Part shown: piece by piece, positions 34,349-42,826 of the stretch
Position numbering within the stretch: the stretch's first letter is position 1
How the letters are laid out: every line of letters starts with the position of its first letter
DNA from: Stenotrophomonas daejeonensis
GTDB lineage: Bacteria > Pseudomonadota > Gammaproteobacteria > Xanthomonadales > Xanthomonadaceae
Direction of reading: 5' to 3'
Assembly: GCF_001431505.1 (NCBI RefSeq)
Contig: NZ_LDJP01000072.1
Span: 1 to 42,826, forward strand
DNA length: 42,826 bases
Translations under genes and position numbers: made by a program
The notes under the pieces: generated by a model
The model's database searches: none
Told to the model about the DNA's origin: nothing
Seen by the model: the letters and a program-made list of their open reading frames with translations, nothing else

Positions 34349-35728
34349 TTACTCCTTGGGAATGCGGGATGCGGTACTCGGACCGGCGGGTATTGTCCCA
34401 CTTGCCTCCTCAACCTGCGGCAAACCAAGCAGCTGCTGCAGCGTGCGCCGTGCCAGGGCCGAGGAGAAATGGGCTTCGATGTTGCGGTAGCCGTTGCGCG
34501 ACAGCCGTTGCCACAGCTCGCCATCCCGGTACAGGCGGGCGGTGGCCTCGGCGAAGGCGATGGCGTCCTCGGCAATCAGCGCGTTCTCGCCATGCGCGAG
34601 GAACATGCCCTCGGCCGCGACGGGCGTGGCGACCACCGGCAAGCCGTGGCTCATGGCCTCGTTGATCTTTCCCTTGACGCCGGCACCGCTGAGCAGGGGC
34701 GCGAGGCTGATCCGGCAGCCCAGCAGGAACGGCTCGACTGTCGGCACCTGCCCGTGCACCCGGATGTCGTCGCTGCGCAGCCCGGCCGCGGCGGCCTCGG
34801 GGATGTCGCCGACCAGGTGCAGGACCACGCCGGGCAGGTGCTTGCGCAGTTCCGGCATGATCGCCTCGCACAGCCATGCGATCGCCTCGCGGTTCGGGTG
34901 GTGCTGGTAGCCGCCCACGAAAAGCAGGTCGCGGCTGTCCTCGAAGCGGCGCTCGCCCGCCGCCACGTCGTGCACGTTCGAAAGTACCCACAACGGGGTG
35001 CCGACGCCGGACCGGCGCAGGTAGTCATGCTCGGCATGGCTGACCACCACGGTGGCGTCGCACGCCCGGATCAGCGCGAATTCCTCCCGGCGGGCCCGCT
35101 CGGCCTCGGCCTGCAGGTCCGGCGCGGCCTGCAGGGCGGCGGCGCGGTGCAGCCTGACGTGGTGCAGGTCCACCGTGTCGAACACCACCTGCGCGCTGGT
35201 CATCGCGCGCAGTAATTGCAGGTGGCGGCGGGCGACATGGTGCCGGCAGAGGAACACGGTCCAGACACGTTCGCCATTGCGCGCCAGCCATCGGTCCAGG
35301 CGCGGGCGGCCGGGAACCCCGATTACTTCCACGCCCAGCTCGCCGAGCAGGCGCGCGGATGGCTCCGGCACCTGGCCGTTGTCCGGCATGAAGGCCAGTT
35401 GCCAACCCAGCTCGCGGCACGACTGCAGGATGCGCCAGGCGCGCACCGAGCCGGAATCGCGCTCGGGCGTGGGCGCGCCGGCATCGATGAACAGCAACAG
35501 GGGGCCGCCGGAAGATGCCAGCTCCGGCGTGGCCGCTGCCGGCGTCGGCACGTCCACCGGTTGCAGCCGCCTGCGGATGGTGGCCGCCGTGCCGCCGATG
35601 CCGCGGTTGGCCAGGCTGCGCAGGGCGCCCGAAAGCAGCATCCCGTGGCGCGCCAGGCGCCAGCGCAGGATGGCCAGGAAACGATGGAGGGAAGGACGCA
35701 TGGATGCCGTTCGGTGGCCTACCTGCAT
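34349..35728 (-). CDS. Glycosyltransferase, GT4-type
   Basis: The 459-residue protein has a basic N-terminal stretch, a Rossmann domain beginning [20 protein letters not shown], and a C-terminal donor domain ([47 protein letters not shown]) with the EX7E-type helix, as in GT4/WcfI-like enzymes. Starts at 35728 and 35701 ([12 protein letters not shown]) are both possible; neither has a clean ribosome site. It is the first gene of a minus-strand GT4-xanA-xanB operon, so it may use GDP-mannose or dTDP-rhamnose, by association only. It does not belong to the variable block proper. Confidence 0.85.
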   Translation of the reverse strand: MQVGHRTASMRPSLHRFLAILRWRLARHGMLLSGALRSLANRGIGGTAATIRRRLQPVDVPTPAAATPELASSGGPLLLFIDAGAPTPERDSGSVRAWRILQSCRELGWQLAFMPDNGQVPEPSARLLGELGVEVIGVPGRPRLDRWLARNGERVWTVFLCRHHVARRHLQLLRAMTSAQVVFDTVDLHHVRLHRAAALQAAPDLQAEAERARREEFALIRACDATVVVSHAEHDYLRRSGVGTPLWVLSNVHDVAAGERRFEDSRDLLFVGGYQHHPNREAIAWLCEAIMPELRKHLPGVVLHLVGDIPEAAAAGLRSDDIRVHGQVPTVEPFLLGCRISLAPLLSGAGVKGKINEAMSHGLPVVATPVAAEGMFLAHGENALIAEDAIAFAEATARLYRDGELWQRLSRNGYRNIEAHFSSALARRTLQQLLGLPQVEEASGTIPAGPSTASRIPKE

Positions 35729-35901
35729 GCAGGCCGGAAGACAGACCGATGGCCGGGCGGACGATTCTGCGCAAAACCCGCCGGGCAGGCAAACCGCGCG
35801 CGGTGGATGCGCCGGAGCCCGTCGGCTGGACGAAGGTCCAAGGGGGGCGGCATGCGAGTGCGGCTAGAATGCGGGCATCTTTCGACTGCGGGCGTGGTGC
35901 A

Positions 35902-36636
35902 ATGAGCGATCCCTCAACTTCGAGCGGGCGGCGCGGCAAGGTGTATGCCAGCGCGGCCCAGGCCCTGGACGGCATCGTCGCCGACGGGCAGACCCTGGCG
36001 GTCGGTGGCTTCGGCCTGTGCGGCATCCCCGAGGCGTTGATCGCCGCCCTGCGCGACAGCGGGGTCAAGGGCCTGACCGCCATTTCCAACAATGCCGGCG
36101 TCGATGGCTTCGGCCTCGGCCAGCTGCTGGCCACGCGCCAGATCAGGAAGATGATTTCGTCGTATGTAGGCGAGAACAAGGAGTTCGAGCGGCAGTTCCT
36201 GGCCGGCGAACTGGAACTGGAATTCAACCCGCAGGGCACCCTGGCCGAGCGCCTGCGCGCCGGCGGCGCGGGCATCCCGGCGTTCTTCACCGCCACCGGC
36301 TACGGCACGGTGGTGGCCGAGGGCAAGGAAATCCGCGAGTTCGACGGCAAGCACTACGTGATGGAAACCGCGCTGCGCGCCGACGTGTCGCTGGTCAAGG
36401 CGTGGAAGGCCGACGCGGCCGGCAACCTGGTGTTCCGCAAGACCGCGCGCAACTTCAACCCGGCCTGCGCGATGGCCGGCAAGGTCTGCGTGGTGGAAGT
36501 GGAGGAGATCGTGCCGGTTGGCGCGATCGACCCGGACCAGGTGCACCTGCCGGGCATCTACGTGGACCGCATCGTGTTGAACGCGACGCCGGAAAAGCGC
36601 ATCGAGCAGCGCACCGTGCGCGCGGAGGAGAACTGA
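35902..36636 (+). CDS. scoA: 3-oxoacid (acetoacetyl) CoA-transferase subunit A
   Basis: The 244-residue alpha subunit has the CoA-binding [16 protein letters not shown] near the N-terminus and segments [56 protein letters not shown], typical of succinyl-CoA:3-oxoacid CoA-transferase alpha. The beta subunit follows one base later with GGAGGAG before its start. Activates acetoacetate for ketone body or PHB use. Confidence 0.94.
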   Translation: MSDPSTSSGRRGKVYASAAQALDGIVADGQTLAVGGFGLCGIPEALIAALRDSGVKGLTAISNNAGVDGFGLGQLLATRQIRKMISSYVGENKEFERQFLAGELELEFNPQGTLAERLRAGGAGIPAFFTATGYGTVVAEGKEIREFDGKHYVMETALRADVSLVKAWKADAAGNLVFRKTARNFNPACAMAGKVCVVEVEEIVPVGAIDPDQVHLPGIYVDRIVLNATPEKRIEQRTVRAEEN

Positions 36637-36637
36637 A

Positions 36638-37264
36638 ATGGCCTGGACCCGTGACGAGATGGCGCAGCGCGCCGCGCGCGAACTGACCGACGGCGCCTAC
36701 GTGAACCTGGGCATCGGCCTGCCGACGATGGTCGCTAACCACATCCCCGAGGGCGTGGACGTGTGGCTGCAGTCGGAAAACGGCCTGCTCGGCATCGGCC
36801 CGTTCCCGACCGAGGCCGAGATCGACGCCGACCTGATCAACGCCGGCAAGCAGACCGTCACCGCGCGTGCCGGCGCCAGCTACTTCGGCAGCCATGACTC
36901 GTTCGCGATGATCCGTGGCGGCCACATCAACCTGGCCATCCTCGGCGCCATGCAGGTCACCGACAAGGGCGACCTGGCCAACTGGATGGTGCCCGGCAAG
37001 ATGGTCAAGGGCATGGGCGGGGCGATGGACCTGGTGGCCGGCGTGCAGCGCGTGGTGGTGCTGATGGAGCACACCGCCAAGAACGGCGAGCACAAGATCC
37101 TGCCCGAATGCACGCTGCCGCTGACCGGCGTGGGCGTGGTGGACCGCATCATCACCGACCTGGCGGTGTTCGACGTCACCGAGGCCGGGCTGAAGCTGGT
37201 GGAAACCGCGCCGGGCGTGGAGCTGGAAGAGCTGAAGGCCAGGACCGGCGTGGCCTTCGCCTGA
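36638..37264 (+). CDS. scoB: 3-oxoacid CoA-transferase subunit B
   Basis: The 208-residue beta subunit carries the catalytic Glu47 in [12 protein letters not shown], plus [39 protein letters not shown]. Its start is directly after scoA. A long hairpin at 37290-37321 probably ends the operon. Confidence 0.95.
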   Translation: MAWTRDEMAQRAARELTDGAYVNLGIGLPTMVANHIPEGVDVWLQSENGLLGIGPFPTEAEIDADLINAGKQTVTARAGASYFGSHDSFAMIRGGHINLAILGAMQVTDKGDLANWMVPGKMVKGMGGAMDLVAGVQRVVVLMEHTAKNGEHKILPECTLPLTGVGVVDRIITDLAVFDVTEAGLKLVETAPGVELEELKARTGVAFA

Positions 37265-37289
37265 GCTGTCACAGGGCCCGGACGGGCCA

Positions 37290-37321
37290 ATGGTTCCGGG
37301 CACCGCCGTGCCCGGAGCCAT
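37290..37321 (+). terminator. Long hairpin after scoB
   Basis: ATGGTTCCGGGCAC (37290-37303) pairs with GTGCCCGGAGCCAT (37308-37321), a 14-bp stem with one T-G wobble and the loop CGCC. No T-run follows. Confidence 0.5.
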
Positions 37322-37408
37322 CCGCGATCCATCGGGTGCACATCGAAACCGTCCGCCGGGGAAAGTCGCCTACAATCCGCGGCCTTCCGACTGGATGACG
37401 ATGTGTTG

Positions 37409-37729
37409 ATGCCCGCCAAGCCGATGTCCCCTGCCGGGAAACTGTTCGCCGCCGCCGCCTTCATCGAGGGTGCCACCTGGGCTGGGCTGCTGGTCGGCAT
37501 GCTGCTCAAGTACGGTACCCAGACCACCGAGCTGGGGGTCTGGCTGTTCGGCCGCCTGCACGGGCTGGCCTTCCTGCTCTACGTGGTGGCCAGCGTGTAC
37601 GCCGGCATCCGCCAGCGCTGGCCGCTGTGGGCGCTGCTGCTGGCCCTGCTGGCGGCGGTGCCGCCGCTGGTCACCGTGCCGCTGGAATGGTGGTTCCGCC
37701 GTCGCGGCCTGCTGTCGCCGCCGCGCTGA
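37409..37729 (+). CDS. DUF3817 small membrane protein
   Basis: The 106-residue protein has three hydrophobic segments (FAAAAFIEGATWAGLLVGMLLKY, LHGLAFLLYVVASVYAG, WALLLALLAAVPPLVTVPLEWW) and a conserved Glu in the first and His in the second, as in DUF3817. The start is ATG 37409; upstream GTG or TTG are possible. Function unknown; it sits between scoAB and opgH. Confidence 0.85.
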   Translation: MPAKPMSPAGKLFAAAAFIEGATWAGLLVGMLLKYGTQTTELGVWLFGRLHGLAFLLYVVASVYAGIRQRWPLWALLLALLAAVPPLVTVPLEWWFRRRGLLSPPR

Positions 37730-37994
37730 GCGATTCGCTGCCCCGCGAGCCGGGGCTGGGACGAACCCGGAGGATGGCGTCCGGGGAAGCCGACATCGGG
37801 GGCGATCGGGCGCACACTATGCCGTTTCCATCGGGGCGTCTTCGCGGTCCGTTTAGGTTTGATCTTCTAGATTTCCCCGTTTGCCTGTCCCTGGAGCCCC
37901 ACGTGAACCACGGAAGCCGTGTTTCCCGCCATGCCGCCTGCCCGTTGGCGGCGCCCCCTTCCCGAAAGGCGCCTGCCGGCGCGTGGCATCGCCC

Positions 37995-39902
37995 ATGACG
38001 GCGGGGCAAGGCACGGCCGTCGCCGTGGATGCCGGCAACGCGGTCCTGCCGGCGGAGCATCCGCTGCCGATGCCCGAGCAGTCGCTGCGGCAGGGGCGGC
38101 TGCAGGGACGCCGGCAGGACACCTCGCCGCCGAACATCGCATGGCGGCGCCTGTACGTGTTCGGCACCACCATCGCGATGACGCTGGTGGCGACGTGGAT
38201 GATGGTGCAGGTGCTGGCCCGGGGCGGCATCGGCGTGCTCGAAGCCTGCCTGCTGGGCCTGTTCGTGCTGCTGTTCGCCTGGGTCGCGCTGTCCTTCGTC
38301 AGCAGCCTGGCCGGCCTGCAGGCGCTGCTGCGCGGGCGCCGCAAGCTGGGTATCCACCCCGATGCGCCGTTGCCGGAACTGCGCAGCCGCACCGCATTGC
38401 TGATGCCGACCTACAACGAGGACCCGCGGCGGATGATGGCCGGCCTGCAGGCCATCTACGAATCGGTGGCGGCTACCGGGCAGCTGGACCGCTTCGATTT
38501 CTTCGTGCTCAGCGACACCACGCGCGCGGCCATCGGCGAGGCCGAGGAGCAGGTGTTCGCGCGCCTGCTTGCCGCCACCGGCGGGGCCGGGCGGCTGTTC
38601 TACCGGCGTCGCGCCGACAACAGCGGACGCAAGGCCGGCAACATCGCCGACTGGGTGCGCCGCTTCGGCGGGGCCTACCCGCAGATGCTGATCCTGGACG
38701 CGGACAGCCTGATGACCGGCGAGGTCATCGTGCGGCTGGTGTCGGCGATGGAGAACCACCCCGGCGTCGGCCTGATCCAGTCGCTGCCGTCGGTGGTCGG
38801 CGGGCGCACCGCGTTCGCGCGCATGCAGCAGTTCGGCGGCCGCGTCTATGGCCCGGTGATGGCCTATGGCGTGGCCTGGTGGCATGGCGCCGAGAGCAAC
38901 TACTGGGGCCACAATGCGGTGATCCGCACCCGCGCCTTCGCCGAGCAGGCCGGCCTGCCGGAGCTGCCGGGGCGCAAGCCGTTCGGCGGCCACGTGCTCA
39001 GCCACGATTTCGTCGAGGCGGCACTGATGCGCCGCGGCGGCTGGGCCGCGCACATGGTGCCCTACCTGCACGGCAGCTACGAGGAAGGCCCGCCGACGCT
39101 GACCGACCTGCTGATCCGCGACCGCCGCTGGTGCCAGGGCAACCTGCAGCATTCCAAGGTGGTCGGCAGCGCCGGCCTGCATTGGGTCAGTCGTGTGCAC
39201 ATGCTGATCGGCATCGGCCATTACTTCACCGCGCCGATGTGGGCGATGCTGATGCTGATCGGCATGGCCATCCCGCTGTTCCAGGGCGGCATCGACCTGG
39301 CGGAGGAACTGCATCTGCGGCTGTCGCCGCTGCATTACTGGCGCGGCTTGGACGAGCGGGGCGTGCTGTGGGTGTTCGTGGTGACGATGGCGGTGCTGCT
39401 GGCACCCAAGGCGATGGGCTACGTGGCGATGCTGGCCTCGCGGAAGGAGCGCAGTGGTTGCGGCGGTGCGTTGCGCGCGCTGTTGAGCGTGCTGCTGGAA
39501 ACGGTGCTGGCCGCGCTGATGGCGCCGGTGGTGATGTACGTGCAGTCGCGCGGCGTGGCCGAGGTGCTGTCCGGCAGGGATTCGGGCTGGGATGCGCAGC
39601 AGCGCGACGATGGCAGTGTTTCCTGGGCGGCGCTGCTGCGCAGCTACGGCGGGCTGAGCATGTTCGGCGTGGCGATGGGGGCGATGGCCTACGCGGTATC
39701 GCCGTCGCTGGCGGCGTGGATGGCGCCGGTGGTGATCGGCATGGCGCTGGCGGTGCCGGTGGTGGGGATCACGTCGTCGCGCAAGGTGGGTGACTGGTTG
39801 CGCCGGCATCGGTTGCTGTCCATTCCGGAGGAAAGCGTGCCGCCGCCGGTGTTGGTGCGGGCGGCCGAGTTGCGGGCCGCGGCGATGGTTGAGCCGCTTT
39901 AG
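37995..39902 (+). CDS. opgH: Periplasmic glucan biosynthesis glucosyltransferase (MdoH/OpgH)
   Basis: The 635-residue inner-membrane GT2 enzyme makes beta-glucans for the periplasm from UDP-glucose. It shows [31 protein letters not shown] and RDRRWCQGN, the D, DXD, (T/S)ED-like and QXXRW motifs, with hydrophobic segments near 55-105 and in the C-terminal 250 residues. The ATG at 37995 is used because upstream codons of the frame look non-coding. It is shorter than E. coli OpgH (847) but close to Xanthomonas forms. No opgG partner lies in the window. Confidence 0.93.
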   Translation: MTAGQGTAVAVDAGNAVLPAEHPLPMPEQSLRQGRLQGRRQDTSPPNIAWRRLYVFGTTIAMTLVATWMMVQVLARGGIGVLEACLLGLFVLLFAWVALSFVSSLAGLQALLRGRRKLGIHPDAPLPELRSRTALLMPTYNEDPRRMMAGLQAIYESVAATGQLDRFDFFVLSDTTRAAIGEAEEQVFARLLAATGGAGRLFYRRRADNSGRKAGNIADWVRRFGGAYPQMLILDADSLMTGEVIVRLVSAMENHPGVGLIQSLPSVVGGRTAFARMQQFGGRVYGPVMAYGVAWWHGAESNYWGHNAVIRTRAFAEQAGLPELPGRKPFGGHVLSHDFVEAALMRRGGWAAHMVPYLHGSYEEGPPTLTDLLIRDRRWCQGNLQHSKVVGSAGLHWVSRVHMLIGIGHYFTAPMWAMLMLIGMAIPLFQGGIDLAEELHLRLSPLHYWRGLDERGVLWVFVVTMAVLLAPKAMGYVAMLASRKERSGCGGALRALLSVLLETVLAALMAPVVMYVQSRGVAEVLSGRDSGWDAQQRDDGSVSWAALLRSYGGLSMFGVAMGAMAYAVSPSLAAWMAPVVIGMALAVPVVGITSSRKVGDWLRRHRLLSIPEESVPPPVLVRAAELRAAAMVEPL

Positions 39903-39990
39903 GCCGCTCTGAAAGCCCCGCTTCCTCCGGGAGAGGGGTTGGGGTGAGGGGCGGCGAAGTCCTGATGTCCCTGTTGCTGGTTGGAAGTAG

Positions 39991-40192
39991 GTGAAAGCAA
40001 AGGCTTTCACTCCTGCTTCGCAGGAGCGAGCCACCTTTCTTTGCTCGTGCAAAGAAACGTGGCCCAAAGAAAGCACGGCCGGACGCGAGCCGATGCGGCT
40101 GCGCCGCATCGGTTCCCTGCGCTCCTCGCGGAACGAGGGGACGGCGCACAACTCGCTTCGCTCAGACACGTGCGCCTCTTCGCCCCTCGTTC
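39991..40192. repeat. Multi-hairpin interspersed repeat between opgH and the esterase
   Basis: Perfect stems follow one another: GTGAAAGC/GCTTTCAC (39991-40010), CTCCTGC/GCAGGAG (40010-40026), TTTCTTTGC/GCAAAGAAA (40036-40057), CCGATGCGGC/GCCGCATCGG (40090-40112), and GAACGAGGGG/CCCCTCGTTC (40131-40140 with 40183-40192), the last enclosing GGCGCAC/GTGCGCC (40143-40149, 40170-40176). The whole 39903-40327 gap carries no gene. Similar CAAAGAAA-type repeats are scattered in Xanthomonadaceae genomes and are often miscalled as ORFs. Open frames here are products of the repeat. Confidence 0.75.
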
Positions 40193-40327
40193 CACTGCGG
40201 TGCTCGGCTCGCTTTACGGCGGGGAAGTCAAAAGCCGGGAAGCAAAATCACGAGCAACGGCAACGGCAACGGCAGGCGTTCCGTTGGCGCAGGCATAATG
40301 CGTCCCGGTCCCTTGGAGTCGCATGCA

Positions 40328-40993
40328 ATGCTGGAAACGGTGGAACAGCAGACCGGCGCGTCGCCGGAATGGTCGGTGATCTGGCTGCATGGGCTGGGGG
40401 CGGACGGGCATGATTTCGCGCCGATCGTGCCGGAGCTGGTGCGCCCGCACTGGCCGGCGATCCGCTTCGTGTTCCCGCATGCGCCCAAGCGCCCGGTCAG
40501 CATCAACAATGGCCTGCCGATGCGCGCGTGGTACGACATCACCAGCATGGATTTCCGCAATCGCGCCGATGCGGCGGGCGTGGCCGAGTCGGTGGCGCAG
40601 GTCGAGGAATTGATCGCCCGTGAGCAGGAGCGCGGTATTCCGCTCGAACGCATCCTGCTGGCCGGCTTCTCGCAGGGCGGGGCGATCACCTTGTCCGCTG
40701 GCTTGCAGCGCCGCCAACCGCTGGCCGGGCTGGTTGCCCTGTCCACCTACCTGCCGGAAGTGGATGCCGCCGCCGCGCAGCTGGCCGCAGGCGCCACCGC
40801 GCAGCCGGTGTTCATGGCCCACGGCAGCGGCGACCCGGTGATCCCGGTGCAGGTCGCCGAACACAGCATGCAGGTGCTGAAGGAACTGGGCTTCGGCGTG
40901 GAATGGCACCGCTACCCGATGGCGCACCAGGTCTGCGCCGAGGAAATCCACGCGCTGGGCGACTGGTTGCAGGCCCGTTTCGCGCAGCCGTGA
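40328..40993 (+). CDS. Carboxylesterase/lysophospholipase, alpha/beta hydrolase
   Basis: The 221-residue protein belongs to the carboxylesterase II (EstB/YpfH) group: an oxyanion loop IWLHGLGADGHDF, nucleophile Ser115 in GFSQGG, acid in GSGDPVIPV and the His in MAHQVC. It is probably cytosolic, hydrolysing short acyl esters or lysophospholipids. ATG 40328 is chosen over 40298, since family members start close to the first strand. Confidence 0.92.
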   Translation: MLETVEQQTGASPEWSVIWLHGLGADGHDFAPIVPELVRPHWPAIRFVFPHAPKRPVSINNGLPMRAWYDITSMDFRNRADAAGVAESVAQVEELIAREQERGIPLERILLAGFSQGGAITLSAGLQRRQPLAGLVALSTYLPEVDAAAAQLAAGATAQPVFMAHGSGDPVIPVQVAEHSMQVLKELGFGVEWHRYPMAHQVCAEEIHALGDWLQARFAQP

Positions 40994-41086
40994 GCCGCAT
41001 CGCGGAATAGCCCCGCCGGCCGCCCGCGCCGTACCGGGGATGGCTAACATGGGCGCCTCGGGGAACTGGCAGACGAGAGAAGGGCG

Positions 41087-41806
41087 ATGCAGGTGCTCAT
41101 TGCCGACGATGAACCGCTGGCGCGCGGGCGCCTGCGCGCGCTGCTCGCCGCGCACGCTGACGTGAGCGTGGTGGCCGAGGCGGGCAATGGCGCCGATGCG
41201 CTGGCGGCCTGCATGGCGGCGGCGCCGGACCTGGTGCTGCTGGACATCGCCATGCCCGGCAGCGACGGGCTGACGGTGGCCCGGCAACTGGCGCAACTGC
41301 AGCCGCGGCCGGCGGTGGTGTTCTGCACCGCCTACGACGCGCACGCGCTGTCGGCGTTCGAGGCGGCGGCCATCGACTACCTGATGAAACCGATCCGCGC
41401 CGAGCGGCTGGCGGCCGCGCTGGAGCGGGTGCGCACCTTCCTTGCCGGCCGCGCCCCGGCACCGGGCACGCCGGCGCGCAAGGCGCTGTGCGCACGCCTG
41501 CGCGGCAGCCTGCGGCTGATCCCGCTGGAGGACGTGCTCTACCTGCAGGCCGACGAGAAGTACGTGGTGGTGCACCACGTCCACGGCGAGGACCTGATCG
41601 AGGAACCGCTGCGGGCATTGGAAGAGGAATTCGCCGCGCAGTTCGTGCGCATCCACCGTAACTGCCTGGTGGCGCGGCCGCGCTTGCGCGAGTTGCGGCG
41701 CACGCCGGCCGGGCAGGTGCAGGCGCTGCTCCACGACGTGCCGCAACCGCTGGAAGTCAGCCGCCGCTGCGTTGCCGCGCTGAAGGCGGAACTGGCCGGG
41801 GCATGA
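41087..41806 (+). CDS. algR: LytTR-family response regulator (AlgR-like)
   Basis: The 239-residue regulator has a receiver domain (Asp7, Asp8, phosphorylation site Asp53 in [13 protein letters not shown], Thr in [10 protein letters not shown], Lys in LMKPI) and a C-terminal LytTR DNA-binding domain (about 135-235; [33 protein letters not shown]). No cognate kinase is adjacent. Placement next to hemC matches AlgR in Pseudomonas and RegR in Xanthomonas, but the regulon here is not known. Confidence 0.9.
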   Translation: MQVLIADDEPLARGRLRALLAAHADVSVVAEAGNGADALAACMAAAPDLVLLDIAMPGSDGLTVARQLAQLQPRPAVVFCTAYDAHALSAFEAAAIDYLMKPIRAERLAAALERVRTFLAGRAPAPGTPARKALCARLRGSLRLIPLEDVLYLQADEKYVVVHHVHGEDLIEEPLRALEEEFAAQFVRIHRNCLVARPRLRELRRTPAGQVQALLHDVPQPLEVSRRCVAALKAELAGA

Positions 41807-41828
41807 CCGCTGCGCCGATAATGGCGCC

Positions 41829-42737
41829 ATGAACACGCTGCGCATCGCCACCCGAAAGAGCCCGCTTGCCCTGTGGCAGAGCGAACACGTCGCCGACCGC
41901 CTGCGCCGGGCGCACCCGGGGCTGGTGGTCGAACTGGTGCCGATGAGCACGCGCGGCGACGAGGTGCTGGACCGCTCGCTGGCCGCCATCGGCGGCAAGG
42001 GCCTGTTCCTCAAGGAACTGGAACTGGCGATGCTGCGTGGCGAGGCCGATTGCGCGGTGCATTCGCTCAAGGACGTGCCGATGGAACTGGATGCGCCGTT
42101 CGCGCTGCCGGCGATCCTGCAACGCGCCGACCCGGCCGACGCCTTTGTCTCCAACCGCTACGCCACGCTGGACGCGCTGCCGCAGGGTGCCTGCGTCGGC
42201 ACCTCCTCGCTGCGCCGCCAGGCGCAGCTGCGCGCGCTGCGCCCTGACCTGCAATCGCGCGACCTGCGCGGCAACGTCAACACCCGCCTGGCCAAGCTCG
42301 ATGCCGGCGACTACGACGCCATCATTCTGGCCTGCGCCGGGCTGGAGCGGCTGCAGCTGGGCGCGCGCATCGCCGACCGCCTGCGCGCACCGCAATGGTT
42401 GCCGGCGCCGGCGCAGGCAGCGGTGGCGGTGGAATGCCGGGCCGATGCGAACGCGGTGGTCGCGCTGCTGGCGGTGCTGGACGACGCCCGTACCCGGCCC
42501 TGCGTGGAAGCCGAGCGGGCGATGAACCGCGCGCTGGACGGCAGCTGCCACGTGCCGGTGGCCGGGCTGGCGCAGTGGCGCGGCGACGACCTGTGGCTGC
42601 AGGGGCTGGTCGGTGGCGTTACCGACGGCCGCAGCGTCCGCGCCGAGGCGCAGGGGCCGGGCAGCGACCCGGAGGCGGTGGGCCGGGAAGTGGCGCGGCA
42701 GCTGCTGGAGGCCGGTGCCGGCGAGTTGTTGCGGTAA
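41829..42737 (+). CDS. hemC: Porphobilinogen deaminase (hydroxymethylbilane synthase)
   Basis: The 302-residue enzyme links four porphobilinogen units to hydroxymethylbilane in tetrapyrrole synthesis. It shows [46 protein letters not shown], the [10 protein letters not shown] loop, [11 protein letters not shown] and the dipyrromethane-bearing Cys240 in [14 protein letters not shown] 41829 is 23 bases after the algR-like stop. Confidence 0.97.
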   Translation: MNTLRIATRKSPLALWQSEHVADRLRRAHPGLVVELVPMSTRGDEVLDRSLAAIGGKGLFLKELELAMLRGEADCAVHSLKDVPMELDAPFALPAILQRADPADAFVSNRYATLDALPQGACVGTSSLRRQAQLRALRPDLQSRDLRGNVNTRLAKLDAGDYDAIILACAGLERLQLGARIADRLRAPQWLPAPAQAAVAVECRADANAVVALLAVLDDARTRPCVEAERAMNRALDGSCHVPVAGLAQWRGDDLWLQGLVGGVTDGRSVRAEAQGPGSDPEAVGREVARQLLEAGAGELLR

Positions 42738-42805
42738 GGCGGGGAATGGGGAATGGAAGTGCGGTGAGAGCTCGTGATGTCCCGCAGGGAATCATTTCCC
42801 CGCCT
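42737..42805. repeat. 10-bp inverted repeat after hemC
   Basis: AGGCGGGGAA (42737-42746) pairs with TTCCCCGCCT (42796-42805) over a 49-base loop. It may be a terminator for hemC or one end of a repeat. The window ends 21 bases later. Confidence 0.4.
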
Positions 42806-42826
42806 GGCCCCTAGGCCGAATCGACA

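Noticed and set aside
37671..40169. Minus-strand open frame of 832 codons opposite opgH
   Set aside because: It is antisense to all opgH catalytic motifs and extends into the hairpin repeat.
39903..40327. Small ORFs in the hairpin repeat
   Set aside because: They are made by the inverted repeats themselves; no start signals or protein features.
40214..42154. Minus-strand frame of 646 codons over the esterase, regulator and hemC
   Set aside because: It crosses three confident plus-strand genes and has no recognisable domain.

Overview
The window looks like a chromosomal segment from a high-GC gammaproteobacterium of the Xanthomonadaceae, close to Stenotrophomonas, Pseudoxanthomonas or Xanthomonas. 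Three things point there: the cbs-metB / etfAB / rmlBACD / xanBA gene order that brackets the variable lipopolysaccharide locus in this family, the GTAG-ended palindromes resembling Stenotrophomonas SMAG/REP elements, and a hemC-algR-type-regulator neighbourhood. This is recognition from sequence and gene order; no database search was run.

Layout. Positions 1-489 hold the 5' part of an IS110-family transposase on the minus strand, a long untranslated leader and a REP-like pair. Positions 609-1028 hold a run of hairpins and a small DUF465 gene. Positions 1203-3826 are cbs and metB (transsulfuration). Positions 3823-25978 are the strain-specific O-antigen region, visibly less GC-rich and with loosely packed genes. 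It contains an ABC exporter (wzm/wzt-like), a GT4 glycosyltransferase, a 719-residue two-domain glycosyltransferase, a phosphonate cassette (PEP mutase fused to a cytidylyltransferase, phosphonopyruvate decarboxylase, iron-type phosphonoacetaldehyde reductase, and a 1206-residue TagF-like/capsule-synthesis/LicD protein), a methyltransferase, a hexapeptide O-acetyltransferase, a TPR-like sulfotransferase, an OafA/SGNH acyltransferase and a UDP-GlcNAc 2-epimerase. Positions 26047-35728 are the conserved right flank: etfA/etfB, rmlBACD (dTDP-L-rhamnose), then xanB, xanA and a GT4 on the opposite strand. Positions 35902-42737 are housekeeping genes: a CoA-transferase pair, DUF3817, opgH, an esterase, a LytTR regulator and hemC, with a large multi-hairpin repeat at about 39990-40240.

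How the genes fit together. Sugar nucleotides come from rmlBACD (dTDP-rhamnose), xanAB (GDP-mannose) and wecB (UDP-ManNAc). Glycosyltransferases would build a polymer exported by Wzm/Wzt; no Wzx or Wzy was seen, consistent with the ABC route. Several genes look like decorators: methyl, acetyl, sulfo, acyl and phosphonate. The phosphonate route predicted is PEP to phosphonopyruvate to phosphonoacetaldehyde to 2-hydroxyethylphosphonate, activated as a CMP ester and transferred to the glycan by the LicD/TagF-type protein. No aminotransferase is present, so 2-aminoethylphosphonate is less likely.

The most interesting observation is that the two longest G/C homopolymers I found by eye, C8 at 10917-10924 and G8 at 14794-14801, lie inside the first and last genes of this cassette. 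This suggests the phosphonate decoration may be switched on and off by slipped-strand mispairing. That is an inference from sequence alone.
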